A stretch of DNA of 9,852 bases from JBBPYR01 sp038199755 (GTDB lineage: Bacteria > Chloroflexota > Ktedonobacteria > Ktedonobacterales > Ktedonobacteraceae): the NCBI GenBank assembly GCA_038199755.1, contig JBBPYR010000315.1, forward strand, positions 1-9,852, written 5' to 3'. Below the pieces are notes generated by a model, which made no database searches, was not told where the DNA came from, and was given only the letters and a program-made list of their open reading frames with translations. This document shows positions 1-7,002 of the stretch, piece after piece. The position numbers and the translations under genes are program-made. Each line of letters begins with the position of its first letter. Positions within the stretch are counted from its first letter, which is position 1.

Positions 1-23
1 AAAGAAACAGAAAAACAACAACA

Positions 24-53
24 CCTCTGGGATCATTCAGGGGGAACTTTTTT
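24..53 (+). terminator. Possible intrinsic terminator
   Basis: CCTCTG (24-29) can pair with CAGGGG (38-43), giving six pairs including one T-G wobble and an eight-base loop. AAC and six T residues (48-53) follow. The stem is short, so this is a weak-to-moderate candidate. If real, it would end a transcript coming from a gene to the left of the window. Confidence 0.35.
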
Positions 54-304
54 AAATCAACCCACAGTGAGCATTAACAACCAAATATAAGTACCGTTAG
101 AGGCGGTTCCTGATCCTTCAACATTAGAACCATCATCCCCATATTATCAGAATAGCAAATCTTCCAGCAGTACTTGCTTAAGGCACATTTATACACACAT
201 AAGGTATAGCATACTTGAATATCCTCTTTTTGAGTGTGAGCCCAGCGACGCCTCGTTCAGTCATCTAGCTTGTGCAGTACATTGCCGCAAAGCCAAAGTG
301 TTTG

Positions 305-335
305 TTGTCACTATAGCCGTGTTTGAGCGTATAAT
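305..335 (+). promoter_or_regulatory. Candidate sigma-70-type promoter for the histidine kinase
   Basis: A perfect TATAAT lies at 330-335. The best -35 match is TTGTCA at 305-310 (five of six), but the spacer is 19 bases, longer than the ideal 17. The predicted transcript would have an untranslated leader of roughly 135 bases before the kinase start at 478. A second, weaker arrangement using GTCACT at 307-312 gives a 17-base spacer. Confidence 0.4.
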
Positions 336-477
336 GGTGTCGTACCTCTAGAAAGTAGTAGAGTAGTAAGTGGTTGGCACATAGAAACTGCATATGCGCT
401 TGTTTCTTCTTGGAAGTATTAGATACCAAGCAACAGATCGCATGTGTAGGTTATTTTGAGAGAAGGGAGGAAGAACC

Positions 478-1629
478 ATGCACATTTTGGGCACTTTATC
501 TCGTCAACTTCTCAGTTTGCCTTACGTCGCGCGACTAGGAATCGTCGTAGGACTATTCCTCATCTGTGCCATTCTGCTGGCCTTTGGTTTTCCTTCTCCC
601 TATGACGGAAGCCTCTTTGCCATTCCGGTCGCGCTAGCTGCTTGGCTGTTCAAGGGGCGTGGGGCACTGGTCTGTATTAGTAGTGTGATGGTATTGATTG
701 CGATTACCTATCGGGTCAGAGCGAATGGTCTCGACTCGTCTTCTCTGCTGACAGTTTTGCTGATTGGGGCGGTGGCGTTGTCGGCAGAGGGAACGGTGAT
801 TGCCTATTTGCGTTATGCGCTAGACTTGGTTCAGGCAGCTCAGGAAAAGGTGCAACAGGCACAACAGGCACATGTGCAAACACAAATGGCCTATGAGTAT
901 CAAAAGAAAATCAATACTATCAAAGATGATCTGCTGACGCATCTGGGCCATGAGCTACGCACACCTCTCACATCGATGGGCGGCTACCTAGCACTGCTTC
1001 GTATGCAACAGGAGCGTCTAGGTCCAGGCAAGCACACGATGTTGCTGACCAAAGTGACCGACAGCTATGAAGAGTTGGTTGGCATGGTAGATACCATCTT
1101 ACATGCCCTTACGGTAACAGAGGAATTTCCGCCCCCACACTGTGAAGTGCTCTCGGTTGATCAGGTGGTACACGAGGTCATAGAGCACATGGAACCCACA
1201 ACAATCCAAGCCTACACGCTCCAGGTGCGGATCGCAGCGTCCACCCAAGTATGGGCTGACCACCAGTTTTTGCGGCAGATACTGCGGAATCTGCTCTCCA
1301 ATGCCTGCAAGTATACTCCACAACAAACGGTGATCTGTATCGAAGCCACGCAAGCAGATGCCGCTTCCCCGGTGTGCATCAGTGTTCAGGATGCAGGACC
1401 TGGCATTCCGCCCGCGGAGTTGCCGCAGCTCTTTGAGAAATTTATCCGTCTCCAGCGCGACCGTGCCGGGAAGGTACGAGGAAGTGGCCTCGGCCTGTTT
1501 ATTTGTAAACAATTAGTCGAGGCGATGAACGGGAACATCTGGGTCGAGAGCACAGGAGTTTCAGGGGAAGGCAGTCGTTTTTGCTTTACCTTGCCACCAC
1601 CCTCTCCCCTGCTTGCTCACATGCCATAG
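478..1629 (+). CDS. Membrane-bound sensor histidine kinase
   Basis: This 383-residue protein is a two-component sensor kinase that would autophosphorylate on histidine and pass phosphate to an unseen response regulator. About four hydrophobic helices lie at residues 19-37, 43-58, 62-79 and 89-112, with almost no extracytoplasmic loop. This resembles the compact DUF4118/KdpD-like sensor type, although that assignment is uncertain. A Gln/Ala-rich helical linker (113-150) leads to the HisKA domain, whose H box LGHELRTP places the phosphoacceptor at His158. The HATPase_c domain shows an N box (NLLSNACKYT, 271-280), G1 DAGPGIP (305-311), F box LFEKF (318-322) and G2 GSGLGL (335-340), so it looks fully active. 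The start is supported by GGGAGG at 465-470, seven bases before ATG. No receiver-domain gene lies beside it, so it is an orphan kinase in this window. Its last 13 bases overlap the end of the opposite-strand protease gene. Confidence 0.93.
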   Translation: MHILGTLSRQLLSLPYVARLGIVVGLFLICAILLAFGFPSPYDGSLFAIPVALAAWLFKGRGALVCISSVMVLIAITYRVRANGLDSSSLLTVLLIGAVALSAEGTVIAYLRYALDLVQAAQEKVQQAQQAHVQTQMAYEYQKKINTIKDDLLTHLGHELRTPLTSMGGYLALLRMQQERLGPGKHTMLLTKVTDSYEELVGMVDTILHALTVTEEFPPPHCEVLSVDQVVHEVIEHMEPTTIQAYTLQVRIAASTQVWADHQFLRQILRNLLSNACKYTPQQTVICIEATQADAASPVCISVQDAGPGIPPAELPQLFEKFIRLQRDRAGKVRGSGLGLFICKQLVEAMNGNIWVESTGVSGEGSRFCFTLPPPSPLLAHMP

Positions 1630-3257
1630 CGTTGTTGCACTTTGATAATGTTAGCAAGCAACGTTGGCGCGTCCGGTGCAACACCCAAAGGGGAATCGCT
1701 ACGGCGGTCCTGACCTGAGAGGCGCATAATGATGTTGGAAGCCGACCAGCCCTGGCTCATCAGATGGGCGGCGAGCGCACTGACAATGGGCGTTGCGAAC
1801 GAAGAGCCAGCAAGATCAGCCCAGCCTGATGTATTTTGTTCACCATTAGGAAATGTAGGTGAGATATAAATGCCACGGACAGCATCCGGTAGTCCATTAG
1901 GATCGGTGGCACCATAGGCATCTCCGCCAAAGGTGGCAACGCCACTGTCAATAGTAGGCAGATTCGCGGCATTGGCAAACATCGATGGGTTGAAGCGGCT
2001 ATTGACGGAGGCAACACTCAAGGTTGTCTCGTAGCGAGCCGGAGCGCGCGGAGGACGTGGGCGTAATCCTTGTTGTACGACATCCAGCGAATCATTGCCT
2101 GCCGCCGCCACAATCAATACGCCACGCGCATATAAGGCTTCACAGAGCAAGCGCAGGCCCTCCTCGATGTGACTAAGAATACGGATTACTCCCGCCAACT
2201 GGGTGCTGGGCCACTGGCGATTATCGAGCCAGATGTAGGGTAGGCGACGGAGATCAGGCATAATCGTCAAACTGAGATTGATAATCACCTTGCGTAGTGA
2301 GCTAGATGAGACAATTTCGCGCTCAAGGTCGGTTAAGGCGGCAAACAAGGTATACAGATCACTCCCACCATAATCATTGAGGATACGTATCAGGCGTATC
2401 TTGGCACGAGGAGCAACATCACGTATCAGGCCAGCCACGGAGAGGCCATGATCGGGCATCAGGTAATAACGCGCATCATTCATATTGTCGCGCCCGGTAC
2501 GCACGTCATTGCTCAGTGGATAGCGATCATACTCGATGGTGAACAAATCATCACCATCGCGTAGATCGGCACTCAGACGCTGTAACAGCCAGTTACGACG
2601 ATGCTCAAGGCGTGTTGCCGCACTGCGAATACGATCAGGGTGGTGCGCCGTATCGAGAATGGCAACCAGTACATCTTCTCCCCCTTTTGCGTCCAGCAGC
2701 ATGCCATTGTCTTGCAGTGTCATATGCCAGCCAAGCAGAGCATTGGCGGGCGACGGCATATCCAGACCAGGAGCGGGACGCGCGGGCAGAGCTGACCCAC
2801 CATGAGAGTAGAATAGCGGGGGTGCCGCCGCAGTCACGACCCAGTTGGGCATGGCAGACACGACTTGTAAACCGAGTTGCGCCAATTCCTCCAGATGACT
2901 CTGGATGTGTGAAAGGGCGGTTGGCAAAGGATCATTGCTTCTGTTGTCAAGGTAGCGGGTATGGAAAAAGATAGCGATCAGCGGCTGCTTGCGATGTAAG
3001 CCAAACAGAAAGGAGCGACGGCGGATTGGTGGCATAGCTGGCGAGGTGCTCCAACGTCCCAGCGTGCCATAAGGCTCCAAGGAAATATTATAGTGAGCAA
3101 GAAAACCGTTGAGCTGCAAGCGTATCTGTTCAACGAGTATCTCTTGTATATCGTCAGCGGGAATGCGTGGCAGGCGAACCACCACGACCATTTCCGCAGG
3201 TATCCAATAAAAAAGTTCATCGGGTACCCCCATGAACTCAGCGGTGTTACGAACCAT
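1617..3257 (-). CDS. Subtilisin-family (S8) serine protease, probably cytoplasmic
   Basis: This 546-residue serine endopeptidase of the subtilase clan is read from the ATG at 3257. That start is preceded by an AGAGGGGG ribosome-binding site. The frame stays open further upstream to 3629, but that extension runs antisense through the M20 promoter and gene and encodes nothing domain-like, so I excluded it. The catalytic triad is readable: Asp202 in VAILDTAH, His270 in PDHGLSVAGLI and Ser486 in GSSFATP, with the oxyanion Asn388 in VAAAGND. No signal peptide or transmembrane helix is apparent, so an intracellular role is inferred. Residues 1-190 precede the catalytic domain and match no domain I recognise. 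They are longer than a usual I9 propeptide and contain a basic patch near 78-90 (PIRRRSFLFGLHRK). The catalytic domain has an acidic/basic insertion between the Asp and His motifs (about 210-262). Substrate is unknown. Confidence 0.88.
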   Translation of the reverse strand: MVRNTAEFMGVPDELFYWIPAEMVVVVRLPRIPADDIQEILVEQIRLQLNGFLAHYNISLEPYGTLGRWSTSPAMPPIRRRSFLFGLHRKQPLIAIFFHTRYLDNRSNDPLPTALSHIQSHLEELAQLGLQVVSAMPNWVVTAAAPPLFYSHGGSALPARPAPGLDMPSPANALLGWHMTLQDNGMLLDAKGGEDVLVAILDTAHHPDRIRSAATRLEHRRNWLLQRLSADLRDGDDLFTIEYDRYPLSNDVRTGRDNMNDARYYLMPDHGLSVAGLIRDVAPRAKIRLIRILNDYGGSDLYTLFAALTDLEREIVSSSSLRKVIINLSLTIMPDLRRLPYIWLDNRQWPSTQLAGVIRILSHIEEGLRLLCEALYARGVLIVAAAGNDSLDVVQQGLRPRPPRAPARYETTLSVASVNSRFNPSMFANAANLPTIDSGVATFGGDAYGATDPNGLPDAVRGIYISPTFPNGEQNTSGWADLAGSSFATPIVSALAAHLMSQGWSASNIIMRLSGQDRRSDSPLGVAPDAPTLLANIIKVQQRYGM

Positions 3258-3357
3258 GCGCCAAAGGCCCCCTCTAAAGCAAGTGGTATAGCAAGAATAT
3301 ATTGTTGTGCAGCGTGGATGAGTCTGTGTTGTGGATAATAATGAGTTTATGCCCCTT

Positions 3358-3386
3358 ATTATAGCCGAACGAGCTACATGATACAA
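3358..3386 (-). promoter_or_regulatory. Candidate promoter for the S8 protease
   Basis: On the minus strand a perfect TATAAT lies at 3363-3358. Seventeen bases upstream of it is TTGTAT (3386-3381), which matches only the first three bases of the -35 consensus. The predicted start, near 3351, would give a leader of about 95 bases before the protease ATG at 3257. The -35 box overlaps the -10 of the divergent M20 promoter. Confidence 0.4.
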
Positions 3387-3387
3387 T
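3379..3387 (+). promoter_or_regulatory. Candidate extended -10 promoter for the M20 peptidase
   Basis: TGATACAAT has the TGn extension directly before TACAAT (five of six to TATAAT). That makes an extended -10 element, which can work without a good -35; the sequence 17 bases upstream (TTATAG) is indeed poor. The predicted start near 3394 leaves a leader of about 54 bases before ATG 3448. Confidence 0.4.
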
Positions 3388-3447
3388 GCAAGAAAAACAT
3401 TCGCAGACACTGCATGTTTCGCTTTACAGACATCATGAGGATAAAAC

Positions 3448-4542
3448 ATGTATTCAGAACGCTTATACAACACACTGGTTGAGCTGATTAGCATTCCCAG
3501 CACCTCTGGACATGAGGAGCAGATACGGGCGTATTTAGAGGGGTATTTTGCCACCATGGGTCTAGCAGCTACGGTGCAAAGTGGCGGCAACCTTATTGTC
3601 ACGGTGCCAAGCACGCCGGACATGGGCAAGCCATTGTTGTTAAATGCCCATATGGACCGTGTACCACCCGGCCTTGGACATACGCCGATACTGCGCGATG
3701 ACGTGCTCTATAGCAATGGTCAGACAAATCTCGGGGCCGATGACGCGGCGGGCATGGTGATTATTCTGGAAGTTGTGCGACGTGTGCTGGACGAGCAGCT
3801 CCCCCACCCACCGCTTGTGCTGGTTTTCACGGTACAGGAGGAGGTAGGCATGTGTGGAGCAGTCGGCTTCGATGGCTCCCCCTGGCAGGTGCAAGATGGC
3901 ATTGTGTTTGACAACGCCTTTGCAGCGGGTGTCGTAGTTTCGCGTGGTGCCAGCTATGAGGCATTCGACGTGACCATCACTGGACGTACTGGCCACCCTG
4001 GAAAAGACCTCGCACACACGGTGAATGCTCTTGAGATATTTCGTCGTGTTGCGCTCCCTCTGGGATCACTTGACAACGATCAGACACGCATCAATATCGG
4101 GCGCATTCAGGGCGGAAGTGCGCGCAATGCCGTTCCCGCGCTCTTGACACTTGAGGGCGAGATGCGCAGTTTTGCAGCACCAGAGGTCGTGGAGAGGCAA
4201 AAACGCCATATCCAACACGTGTTTGAGCAAGCAGCGCAACAGCTTGGTGGTTCTGCCGAGGTGACATTTACCACACATGCGCAAGGATATAGCATCGATG
4301 AGGGCGAGCCATTACTACAAACCTATCGTAGCGTGTTGGAGCAAAGGGGTGCTAGCGTAGAGCTACAACCAACCTTTATTGGCAGCGACACGAGCAGTTT
4401 CCGTGCGGGTATGCGCGTCTTCACCCTCTCAACTGGAGTTGTCAACGAGCACTCGTTCGAGGAGTATGTGCCACTTGCGCCATTGGAGCAAGTAGTGCAG
4501 GACACGCTTGAGACGTTGCGCTTGTGGAGTAACCAACCCTAG
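3448..4542 (+). CDS. M20-family metallopeptidase (PepT-like)
   Basis: This 364-residue di-zinc exopeptidase or amidohydrolase of the M20 family is closest in style to PepT-like peptidases that cleave short peptides in the cytosol. The metal and catalytic residues are all in place. LNAHMD gives His68 and Asp70; GADDAAG gives the bridging Asp98; QEEVG gives the general base Glu131 and ligand Glu132; FDN gives Asp155; and NEHSFEEY gives the final ligand His335. A dimerisation (lid) domain is inserted at roughly 165-285, including the GRTGHPGKD motif (179-187) typical of the family. The start is supported by TGAGG at 3436-3440, seven bases before ATG. No signal peptide is seen. The downstream ECF operon begins 84 bases later with its own promoter, so joint expression is possible but not required. 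Exact substrate is not readable; carboxypeptidase or dipeptidase activity are alternatives. Confidence 0.9.
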   Translation: MYSERLYNTLVELISIPSTSGHEEQIRAYLEGYFATMGLAATVQSGGNLIVTVPSTPDMGKPLLLNAHMDRVPPGLGHTPILRDDVLYSNGQTNLGADDAAGMVIILEVVRRVLDEQLPHPPLVLVFTVQEEVGMCGAVGFDGSPWQVQDGIVFDNAFAAGVVVSRGASYEAFDVTITGRTGHPGKDLAHTVNALEIFRRVALPLGSLDNDQTRINIGRIQGGSARNAVPALLTLEGEMRSFAAPEVVERQKRHIQHVFEQAAQQLGGSAEVTFTTHAQGYSIDEGEPLLQTYRSVLEQRGASVELQPTFIGSDTSSFRAGMRVFTLSTGVVNEHSFEEYVPLAPLEQVVQDTLETLRLWSNQP

Positions 4543-4546
4543 TAAG

Positions 4547-4576
4547 TTGACAGTAAGCACTGCCAGCTAATAAAAT
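4547..4576 (+). promoter_or_regulatory. Strong sigma-70-type promoter of the ECF transporter operon
   Basis: A consensus TTGACA (4547-4552), an 18-base spacer and TAAAAT (4571-4576, five of six) begin only five bases after the M20 stop codon. The predicted start near 4583 leaves a leader of about 44 bases before the preferred ATG at 4627. This is the best promoter match in the window. It indicates that the transporter genes can be expressed separately from the peptidase gene. Confidence 0.6.
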
Positions 4577-4626
4577 GATCATCATAAGAGTATGAGGGCG
4601 TGATAAAGGAACAGAAGGTGTTTGGC

Positions 4627-6318
4627 ATGGCAACACATCCCAATACAGCACACGACGCGCAAGCTACGACACCGGCTGTTGATGTACGTGGATTGAGTTT
4701 TCGTTATAGGCTCCTCGACGATGAGCCTGATACCACAACTGCGACACCGCAAACAGCAGAGACGGTGGCATCCGATGCACTCGAAGATATTTCCTTTACG
4801 CTGCCACAAGGCCAGCTTATGCTGATTGCTGGTCCGAGCGGCTGTGGCAAAAGCACTCTTCTGAAATGCCTGAACGGCCTCATTCCGCATAGCTACTCAG
4901 GAACACTGACAGGAGAAATCTTCCTCGCTGGTCGCGCCGTTTCTGGTATGACTCTGCGTGATCTGGCATTGCAAGTCGGTACGATGTTACAAGACCCTGA
5001 CAAGCAGATCATTGGTAGTACGGTGGAGAGCGAAATAGCCTTTGGCATGGAAAATCTCAACGTAGCACGCAAGGAGATGCGCCAGCGTATTCAAGCCGTG
5101 CTACAACGCCTACACCTGGAGAAATATCAGCACCAGGCCACGTTCGCCCTGTCCGGCGGACAGAGACAGCAGGTGGCGGCAGCAGGTATTCTCGTCATGG
5201 AGCCATCCATCTTCTTGTTTGATGAGCCGTTCGCAAACCTGGATGCACGCGCCGTTGACGAACTAGAAGAACTGATTAACGGCCTGCGTGCCGATGGTCA
5301 CACCGTCATAATTGTCGAGCATCGTGTTGAAGAGGCTCTCACACTCAAACCTGACAAGGTGTTGCTGATGCGTGACGGTAGGCAGGTCTTCTTTGGCAAC
5401 ACGCAAGAGTTTCTAGCCATTGCCGATCCCACTCAGGTCAAGCTGCCGATTGAGGCCACTTTGCGCACATTGGAAGAACACATCCAGGCCCGTGATGTGT
5501 TGGTGCGTCCGATTGTCACCCGTGGTAATAGCCCAGGTGCTGAGCACATCCAGGAAGAGCCGATATTGAGTTTTGAGACTGTGCGTTATCGTTACAGTGC
5601 TTTCTCCGATGAGATATTGCAGGGTGTCTCAACGCAGATACACCGTGGCGAGACAATCGCCTTGCTGGGACCGAATGGTTCAGGGAAAACGACGTTAGTC
5701 AAGCAGGCACTTGGTCTCTTGCGACCCTCGAAGGGACGTGTACTCTTGTATGGCGAAGATACACGCAAACTGAGTGTGGCAGAGGTGGCGAATCGCATTG
5801 GCTATGTGTTTCAGAATCCGGGGGCGATGCTCTTCGCCACTTCTGTCCGTAAAGAGGTGAGCTTCGGGCCAGAAAATCTGCACTTCTCAGCAGAGCGTCT
5901 GAATGCGGCGGTGCGCGAGGCGGAGGAGGCGGTGAATGTGCAGATGTTTGAGGAGCGTTCGCCACTTTCGCTAAGCTTCGGACAGCAGAAGCGGGTCGCT
6001 ATCGCATCGGTGCTCTCCATGCAGAATAAGATTTTGCTGCTGGATGAGCCAACGGCGGGTCAGGATTATCGTTCATACATCTCATTCATGGAATACCTGC
6101 GTCAGCTACCCAATTTGGACGCGCTGTTATTTATTACTCATGACCTCGATCTCGCGTTGCGTTTCACGCAGCGCGTTCTGCTTTTGAAGGACGGCAAGCT
6201 GGTCGCGGATGGCCCACCTTTACAGGTGCTGGCAGACGCGGCCTTGCTAGATGCCTGCAACCTTCGCCCTACTTCGTTGTTGCGTTATCTGTTGGCGACA
6301 CAAAATGCTGTCGCGTAA
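4627..6318 (+). CDS. ecfA: ECF transporter ATPase, two ABC domains fused (EcfA-EcfA')
   Basis: This 563-residue protein is the energy-coupling ATPase of an ECF-type importer, with both nucleotide-binding domains in one chain as in YkoD-like proteins. Domain 1 has Walker A GPSGCGKST (69-77), Q-loop Gln122, signature LSGGQRQQ (175-182), Walker B with DEP at 199-201 and H-loop His232. Domain 2 has Walker A GPNGSGKTT (348-356), Q-loop Gln396, signature LSFGQQKR (449-456), Walker B LLLDEPT (470-476) and His505. Both ATP sites should be competent. Domain 1 carries an unusual Thr/Ala/Asp-rich insertion of about 20 residues (29-51) between the first strands. I chose ATG 4627 because AGAAGGTG ends six bases before it. 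An in-frame GTG at 4600 would add nine residues but has a poorly spaced ribosome-binding site. It is cytosolic, docked on the EcfT coupling helices; genes for the S and T partners follow directly. Confidence 0.93.
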   Translation: MATHPNTAHDAQATTPAVDVRGLSFRYRLLDDEPDTTTATPQTAETVASDALEDISFTLPQGQLMLIAGPSGCGKSTLLKCLNGLIPHSYSGTLTGEIFLAGRAVSGMTLRDLALQVGTMLQDPDKQIIGSTVESEIAFGMENLNVARKEMRQRIQAVLQRLHLEKYQHQATFALSGGQRQQVAAAGILVMEPSIFLFDEPFANLDARAVDELEELINGLRADGHTVIIVEHRVEEALTLKPDKVLLMRDGRQVFFGNTQEFLAIADPTQVKLPIEATLRTLEEHIQARDVLVRPIVTRGNSPGAEHIQEEPILSFETVRYRYSAFSDEILQGVSTQIHRGETIALLGPNGSGKTTLVKQALGLLRPSKGRVLLYGEDTRKLSVAEVANRIGYVFQNPGAMLFATSVRKEVSFGPENLHFSAERLNAAVREAEEAVNVQMFEERSPLSLSFGQQKRVAIASVLSMQNKILLLDEPTAGQDYRSYISFMEYLRQLPNLDALLFITHDLDLALRFTQRVLLLKDGKLVADGPPLQVLADAALLDACNLRPTSLLRYLLATQNAVA

Positions 6319-6330
6319 TAGGGAATATTG

Positions 6331-6340
6331 TAAGGAGGTG
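6331..6340 (+). promoter_or_regulatory. Orphan strong Shine-Dalgarno sequence
   Basis: AAGGAGGTG at 6332-6340 is a nine-base match to the 16S rRNA anti-Shine-Dalgarno sequence and one of the strongest in the window. It lies 13 bases after the ATPase stop but about 77 bases before the S-component ATG, so it cannot serve that gene. An in-frame TAG at 6393-6395 also blocks any upstream extension of the S gene. The only nearby ATG is at 6353, twelve bases downstream, opening a very short frame. Confidence 0.5.
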
Positions 6341-6352
6341 TTACCAATACTA

Positions 6353-6430
6353 ATGCCCGTTTGCTTTGCTAGTAATTCATCTTCCCTTTGTTTAGCTCAG
6401 AAAGGAGCTTTCTGTTATGGCATCCATTGA
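6353..6430 (+). CDS. Possible 25-residue leader peptide before the ECF S gene
   Basis: An ATG at 6353, 12 bases after a strong Shine-Dalgarno, opens a frame of 25 codons ending with TGA at 6428-6430. The predicted peptide begins MPVCFASNSSS, ends GAFCYGIH, and has three cysteines at positions 4, 13 and 21. It matches no family I know. The frame runs through the Shine-Dalgarno of the S-component gene and overlaps its first 14 bases in another frame, so translation here could couple to or modulate the start of the S gene. The spacing of 12 is longer than ideal and the length is well within chance, so this is a candidate only. Confidence 0.22.
   Translation: MPVCFASNSSSLCLAQKGAFCYGIH
6394..6413 (+). 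promoter_or_regulatory. Alternative small hairpins over the S-gene ribosome-binding site
   Basis: The S-gene Shine-Dalgarno (AAAGGAG, 6401-6407) lies in two overlapping inverted repeats. AGAAAG/CTTTCT (6399-6404 with 6408-6413) has a three-base GAG loop, and AGCTC/GAGCT (6394-6398 with 6405-6409) has a six-base loop. They cannot form together, and either one pairs part of the ribosome-binding site. Control of translation is an inference; the stems are short. Confidence 0.25.
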
Positions 6431-6998
6431 AAAAGGAACTGAGAGACGCGACACATCTGCTATCTGGCGCGTTGGTGTGCGCCAAGTAGTCTATATGGCG
6501 TTAGGGGCCGCACTCTACGGTGCCTTGAGTTTCCTCACCAACTTCCTGCAACTTCCCAGTGTGGGCCAAGTTTCTGTTCGTCCCGCTATTGTCATTCCGT
6601 TATTTTTTGGCGCGGTCTTTGGACCCGTGGTTGGCTTCTTTGTAGGAGGAGTGGGAAACTTTATTGGCGACTACATCTCAGGCTATGGCGTGTTTTGGAA
6701 CTGGGACCTGGGCAATGCGCTGATTGGCTTGATAGCTGGCCTTGCCCTCTACGGCACCTTTGGGATCTACAGTAGTAGACGCCCCATTACCTTTGCAGAG
6801 ATCGCCAGTGCCATTGGCATTATCGTTGGTATTGGCTTTGCGGCTTATACCGATATCTGGGTCTCAAAATTAAATTTCGGTGGTGCCTCCAGCGAGTTTC
6901 TTCCGGCGGCAATCTCCGATCTCATCTTCGGCTTGATTCTGTTGCCAATCCTGCTGGTCGCCTATAACGCGGCAGTACGACAGCGAGGGCGCGGCTAG
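6417..6998 (+). CDS. ECF transporter S component (substrate-binding membrane protein)
   Basis: This 193-residue integral membrane protein is the substrate-capture subunit of the ECF importer. About six hydrophobic helices lie near residues 23-44, 52-66, 69-85, 97-117, 128-147 and 161-184. The stretch around 54-85, with RPAIVIPLFFGAVFGP followed by a GN..GD element (80-85), closely resembles the UPF0397/COG4720 group, which is commonly encoded beside YkoD-like double ATPases and a CbiQ/EcfT protein. Some members carry riboflavin-type names and others have been linked to thiamine-precursor uptake, so substrate cannot be assigned from sequence. The start ATG follows AAAGGAG (6401-6407) by nine bases, and an in-frame stop at 6393 excludes a longer form. 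It lies between the ATPase gene and ecfT, and the three together form a complete ECF module. The N-terminal 15 residues are charged and likely cytosolic. Confidence 0.85.
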   Translation: MASIEKGTERRDTSAIWRVGVRQVVYMALGAALYGALSFLTNFLQLPSVGQVSVRPAIVIPLFFGAVFGPVVGFFVGGVGNFIGDYISGYGVFWNWDLGNALIGLIAGLALYGTFGIYSSRRPITFAEIASAIGIIVGIGFAAYTDIWVSKLNFGGASSEFLPAAISDLIFGLILLPILLVAYNAAVRQRGRG

Positions 6999-7002
6999 CA
7001 AG

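Larger units (their letters stand above)
1..463. other. Gene-free leader upstream of the histidine kinase gene
   Basis: I find no convincing gene here on either strand. The first 90 bases are open in plus frame 1 (stop TAA at 88-90) and frame 2 is open to 53-55, so the tail of a gene entering from the left cannot be excluded, but nothing recognisable is encoded. The stretch holds a terminator-like hairpin near its left end and a TATAAT-type promoter candidate around 330, listed separately. No tRNA or riboswitch-like fold was recognised. Confidence 0.6.

Noticed and set aside
1..90. C-terminal end of a gene entering from the left in frame 1
   Set aside because: Twenty-nine codons without recognisable sequence, two other frames are also open at the edge, and a possible terminator lies within it.
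445..456. TGTAGGTTATTT repeated at 445-456 and 8778-8789, upstream of the kinase and trxB
   Set aside because: A 12-base exact repeat is expected by chance a few times in 10 kb, and the flanks do not match.
2536..2974. Plus-strand frames opposite the protease gene
   Set aside because: They are antisense shadows of a strongly supported protease with all catalytic motifs; their translations look like arbitrary Arg/Ser/Pro-rich sequence.
3258..3629. Upstream in-frame extension of the S8 protease (124 residues)
   Set aside because: It runs antisense through the intergenic promoters and the start of the M20 gene, encodes no domain and has a worse ribosome-binding site than ATG 3257.
4583..4626. 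Riboswitch in the leader of the ECF operon
   Set aside because: The predicted leader is only about 44 bases and shows none of the conserved FMN, TPP, cobalamin or SAM elements.
6319..6416. AGGGAA/TTCCCT pairing (6320-6325 with 6382-6387) as a structured leader
   Set aside because: Six pairs across a 56-base loop is weak and expected by chance; noted only as a possible outer stem.
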